Source: Thermosynechococcus sp. HN-54 (GTDB lineage: Bacteria > Cyanobacteriota > Cyanobacteriia > Thermosynechococcales > Thermosynechococcaceae). Taken from it: a DNA stretch of 64,000 nt. The stretch is taken from positions 2,046,001-2,110,000 of the forward strand of contig NZ_CP098039.1 of assembly GCF_023650955.1 (NCBI RefSeq), read 5' to 3'. Below the pieces are notes generated by a model, which was given only the letters and a program-made list of their open reading frames with translations, ran no database searches and was not told the DNA's origin. The translations under genes were made by a program, and so were the position numbers. Positions within the stretch are counted from its first letter, which is position 1. Every line of letters begins with the position of its first letter. Below are positions 62,592 through 64,000 of this stretch, one piece after another.

Positions 62592-64000
62592 TCAACGCAA
62601 AATGAGTTTACCAAACAGCCCTGCCTCCCCACACCATTCCTTTTCAAGCAAACGCACTTCCAGCTCCAAGAGTCGCCGATAGGTGAGCGAGTAGTTGGTC
62701 ACTGGGTGCTTCCACGTTTCACCTTTGCGGGCTTCATAGAGTTCAATGAACTTACGCCGACCATAGTCACTGAGCCATACGTGATCTCGGCGTACCTCAA
62801 AGCACTCGTCAAGGTTCCACTGCATGCGGTTAATCGAACCAATCACCACCATATCCACAAGGGGGACGCGGAAAATTTCCATCAAGTCCAACGCAAGGGG
62901 CGGTGCTTGGGTACGGGGCTGATGATAGAAGCCAAAGGCTGGTTCAAGACCAACCGTGAGAATGGCATTCATTACGTCCTTGAGGAGCATGCCATAGCCA
63001 AAACTCAGCAGCGCATTAAAGGGATCCTTTGGCGGACGGCGATTGCGACCGTTGAAGCGCAACTCCTTCGGGACTTGATCCCCCAGAAGATAGGGCAATC
63101 CCGAAAAATAAAGGGCAGCGAGGTTGCCTTCAATGCCGCGTAGAGCCTCTAGAGAACTGGCGTAGGAGATGGTACTGAGGAGCCGCTCCATTTGCGTGGT
63201 GATGTCTTGCAACGCAGGTAGATCGTCTTGGCGATTCCGCTGTCCTCGTAGCAGCAGGCGGCGCTGACTCTGTCCGCGACAATTCACCAGTAACTGGGCA
63301 AGACGTAAACACTGGTCTGGGTTCGTCAACGCTTGATACTGACGAATGCGCCGCTGAATACTGCCTTTGCGGTTGTCAATGCTGCCAATATAGCGTCCAC
63401 CGCTACTGATGAAGTGAATGCCGACCTCCCGATGGGCACATAAATGAATCGCAGGTGTGGTAATTTGGGCAAATTTGTGGATCACCACTTGCCCCACCTG
63501 CTGGATAGGTAACTTTTGCTCTGGTTCATCTTGAATTGCAATCCTGAGCTGCTCGCCGGCTCGCTTGATTACCGCTTCGCCAACAGTGACGTGAATAATC
63601 TCCCGTTCATCATCCCGCGGAAATAACCGCAGGGGCGAATGCTGAGGATCGTGAGCTAATCGCCCTTCCTCTGGGAGGCATACGGGTGCTAAGGAACAGT
63701 TGAGACAGAGCTTTTCATTGCTGCATATAGGGGGGCGCTCCAAAGAGGCTCGCAGTTGACGCGCTTGCTCAATCGTGTCCCGCACTAGTTGGCGGCCTGC
63801 GTCATCAACAGGCACACGCACAGTAACGTTGTCACGGTGATAGTGAATGCGACCTTCGGGGATAGTGACGCCGAGAACAGTTTCCAGTAAACAGGCATAG
63901 GCAAGAATTTGCACCTTGTCGCTATACCATGCTTGGGGTTGCTGCTGGCGATCGCGATAAGAACGGCCGATTTTGTGCTCATAGGGAATCAAATGCCCCT
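62592..64000 (-). CDS. cas4-cas1: Cas4-Cas1 fusion protein (5' end outside the window)
   Basis: Spacer acquisition enzyme. The frame is open to the right edge (reads GHLIPYEHKIGRS), so the true start lies beyond and a TTG at 63992 is only an apparent start. The Cas4 part visible (about 115 residues) has the nuclease Glu and Lys in IPYEHKIG and the Fe-S cysteines CSNEKLCLNCSLAPVC. The Cas1 part follows with the integrase Glu in GIEGNLAALYFSGL, the His in GFYHQPR and the Asp in LALDLMEIFRVP. Cas4-Cas1 fusions are typical of MYXAN I-B and of I-G/I-U systems; Cas4 trims prespacers and sets PAM choice. All catalytic residues in view are present. Confidence 0.93.
   Translation of the reverse strand, partial: GHLIPYEHKIGRSYRDRQQQPQAWYSDKVQILAYACLLETVLGVTIPEGRIHYHRDNVTVRVPVDDAGRQLVRDTIEQARQLRASLERPPICSNEKLCLNCSLAPVCLPEEGRLAHDPQHSPLRLFPRDDEREIIHVTVGEAVIKRAGEQLRIAIQDEPEQKLPIQQVGQVVIHKFAQITTPAIHLCAHREVGIHFISSGGRYIGSIDNRKGSIQRRIRQYQALTNPDQCLRLAQLLVNCRGQSQRRLLLRGQRNRQDDLPALQDITTQMERLLSTISYASSLEALRGIEGNLAALYFSGLPYLLGDQVPKELRFNGRNRRPPKDPFNALLSFGYGMLLKDVMNAILTVGLEPAFGFYHQPRTQAPPLALDLMEIFRVPLVDMVVIGSINRMQWNLDECFEVRRDHVWLSDYGRRKFIELYEARKGETWKHPVTNYSLTYRRLLELEVRLLEKEWCGEAGLFGKLILR

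Overview
The window comes from a thermophilic unicellular cyanobacterium of the Thermosynechococcus type. It holds psbK, a light-dependent protochlorophyllide reductase, BtpA, Ycf66 and an SLH-domain porin, together with dense GCGATCGC (HIP1) octamers, very tight gene packing and a pix-type phototaxis cluster. The species name is inferred from gene content and from remembered neighbours (TePixJ, por, the sucrose-phosphate synthase), not from a search.

Layout. 1-2628 (- strand): pixG-pixH-pixI-pixJ taxis signalling operon, running off the left edge. 2629-4110: an IS607-family element (serine recombinase tnpA plus an internally deleted tnpB) lying directly against the 5' end of pixG. 4130-7372: an inverted repeat, a decayed copy of a DUF3782/PD-(D/E)XK-like gene, the porin, and the intact paralogue. 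7385-37010: housekeeping genes (lipA, por, gnd, an ABC exporter, glgB, pyrD, a CbiO-like ATPase, sucrose-phosphate synthase, a polysaccharide deacetylase, a Ser/Thr kinase, a PEP-utilising enzyme, a RelA/SpoT homologue, purE, queG, a VKOR-thioredoxin fusion, a J-domain/TPR protein, hisZ-hisG, btpA, folK, tadA, psbK, yebC), interrupted by a restriction-enzyme relic near 30.8 kb. 37288-50993: recJ, menC, the NAD operon pncB-nadD-nrtR-nadE, a glycosyltransferase, murB-murC and ycf66. 50994-51488: a 495-bp gap with a cluster of DnaA-box-like motifs, a candidate replication origin. 51489-54607: a DUF2811 protein, protoporphyrinogen oxidase, an orphan HicB and class II aldolase. 54714-64000: a CRISPR-Cas island beginning beside an IS701-type transposase fragment.

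The CRISPR island is a type I-B system of the MYXAN/Dev variety. On the - strand it reads cas4-cas1 fusion (cut by the right edge), cas2, a leader, a six-repeat array, cas6, cas3, a regulatory interval, then cas8-cas7-cas5. The regulatory interval (57952-58424) is the most striking part of the window. It contains two degenerate CRISPR repeats flanking a 32-nt pseudo-spacer, a layout like CreA/CreR crRNA-like regulatory RNAs. The first 16 nt of the pseudo-spacer match the promoter in front of the cas8-cas7-cas5 unit at 14 positions. The two mismatches fall at positions 6 and 12, exactly the bases that type I crRNAs flip out. The matched site covers the -35 element and has ATG directly 5' of it. 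The same promoter would also drive an unannotated 58-codon ORF encoding a small helix-turn-helix-like protein. The model that follows is that the Cascade complex, guided by this RNA, represses its own effector genes and perhaps a toxin-like companion.
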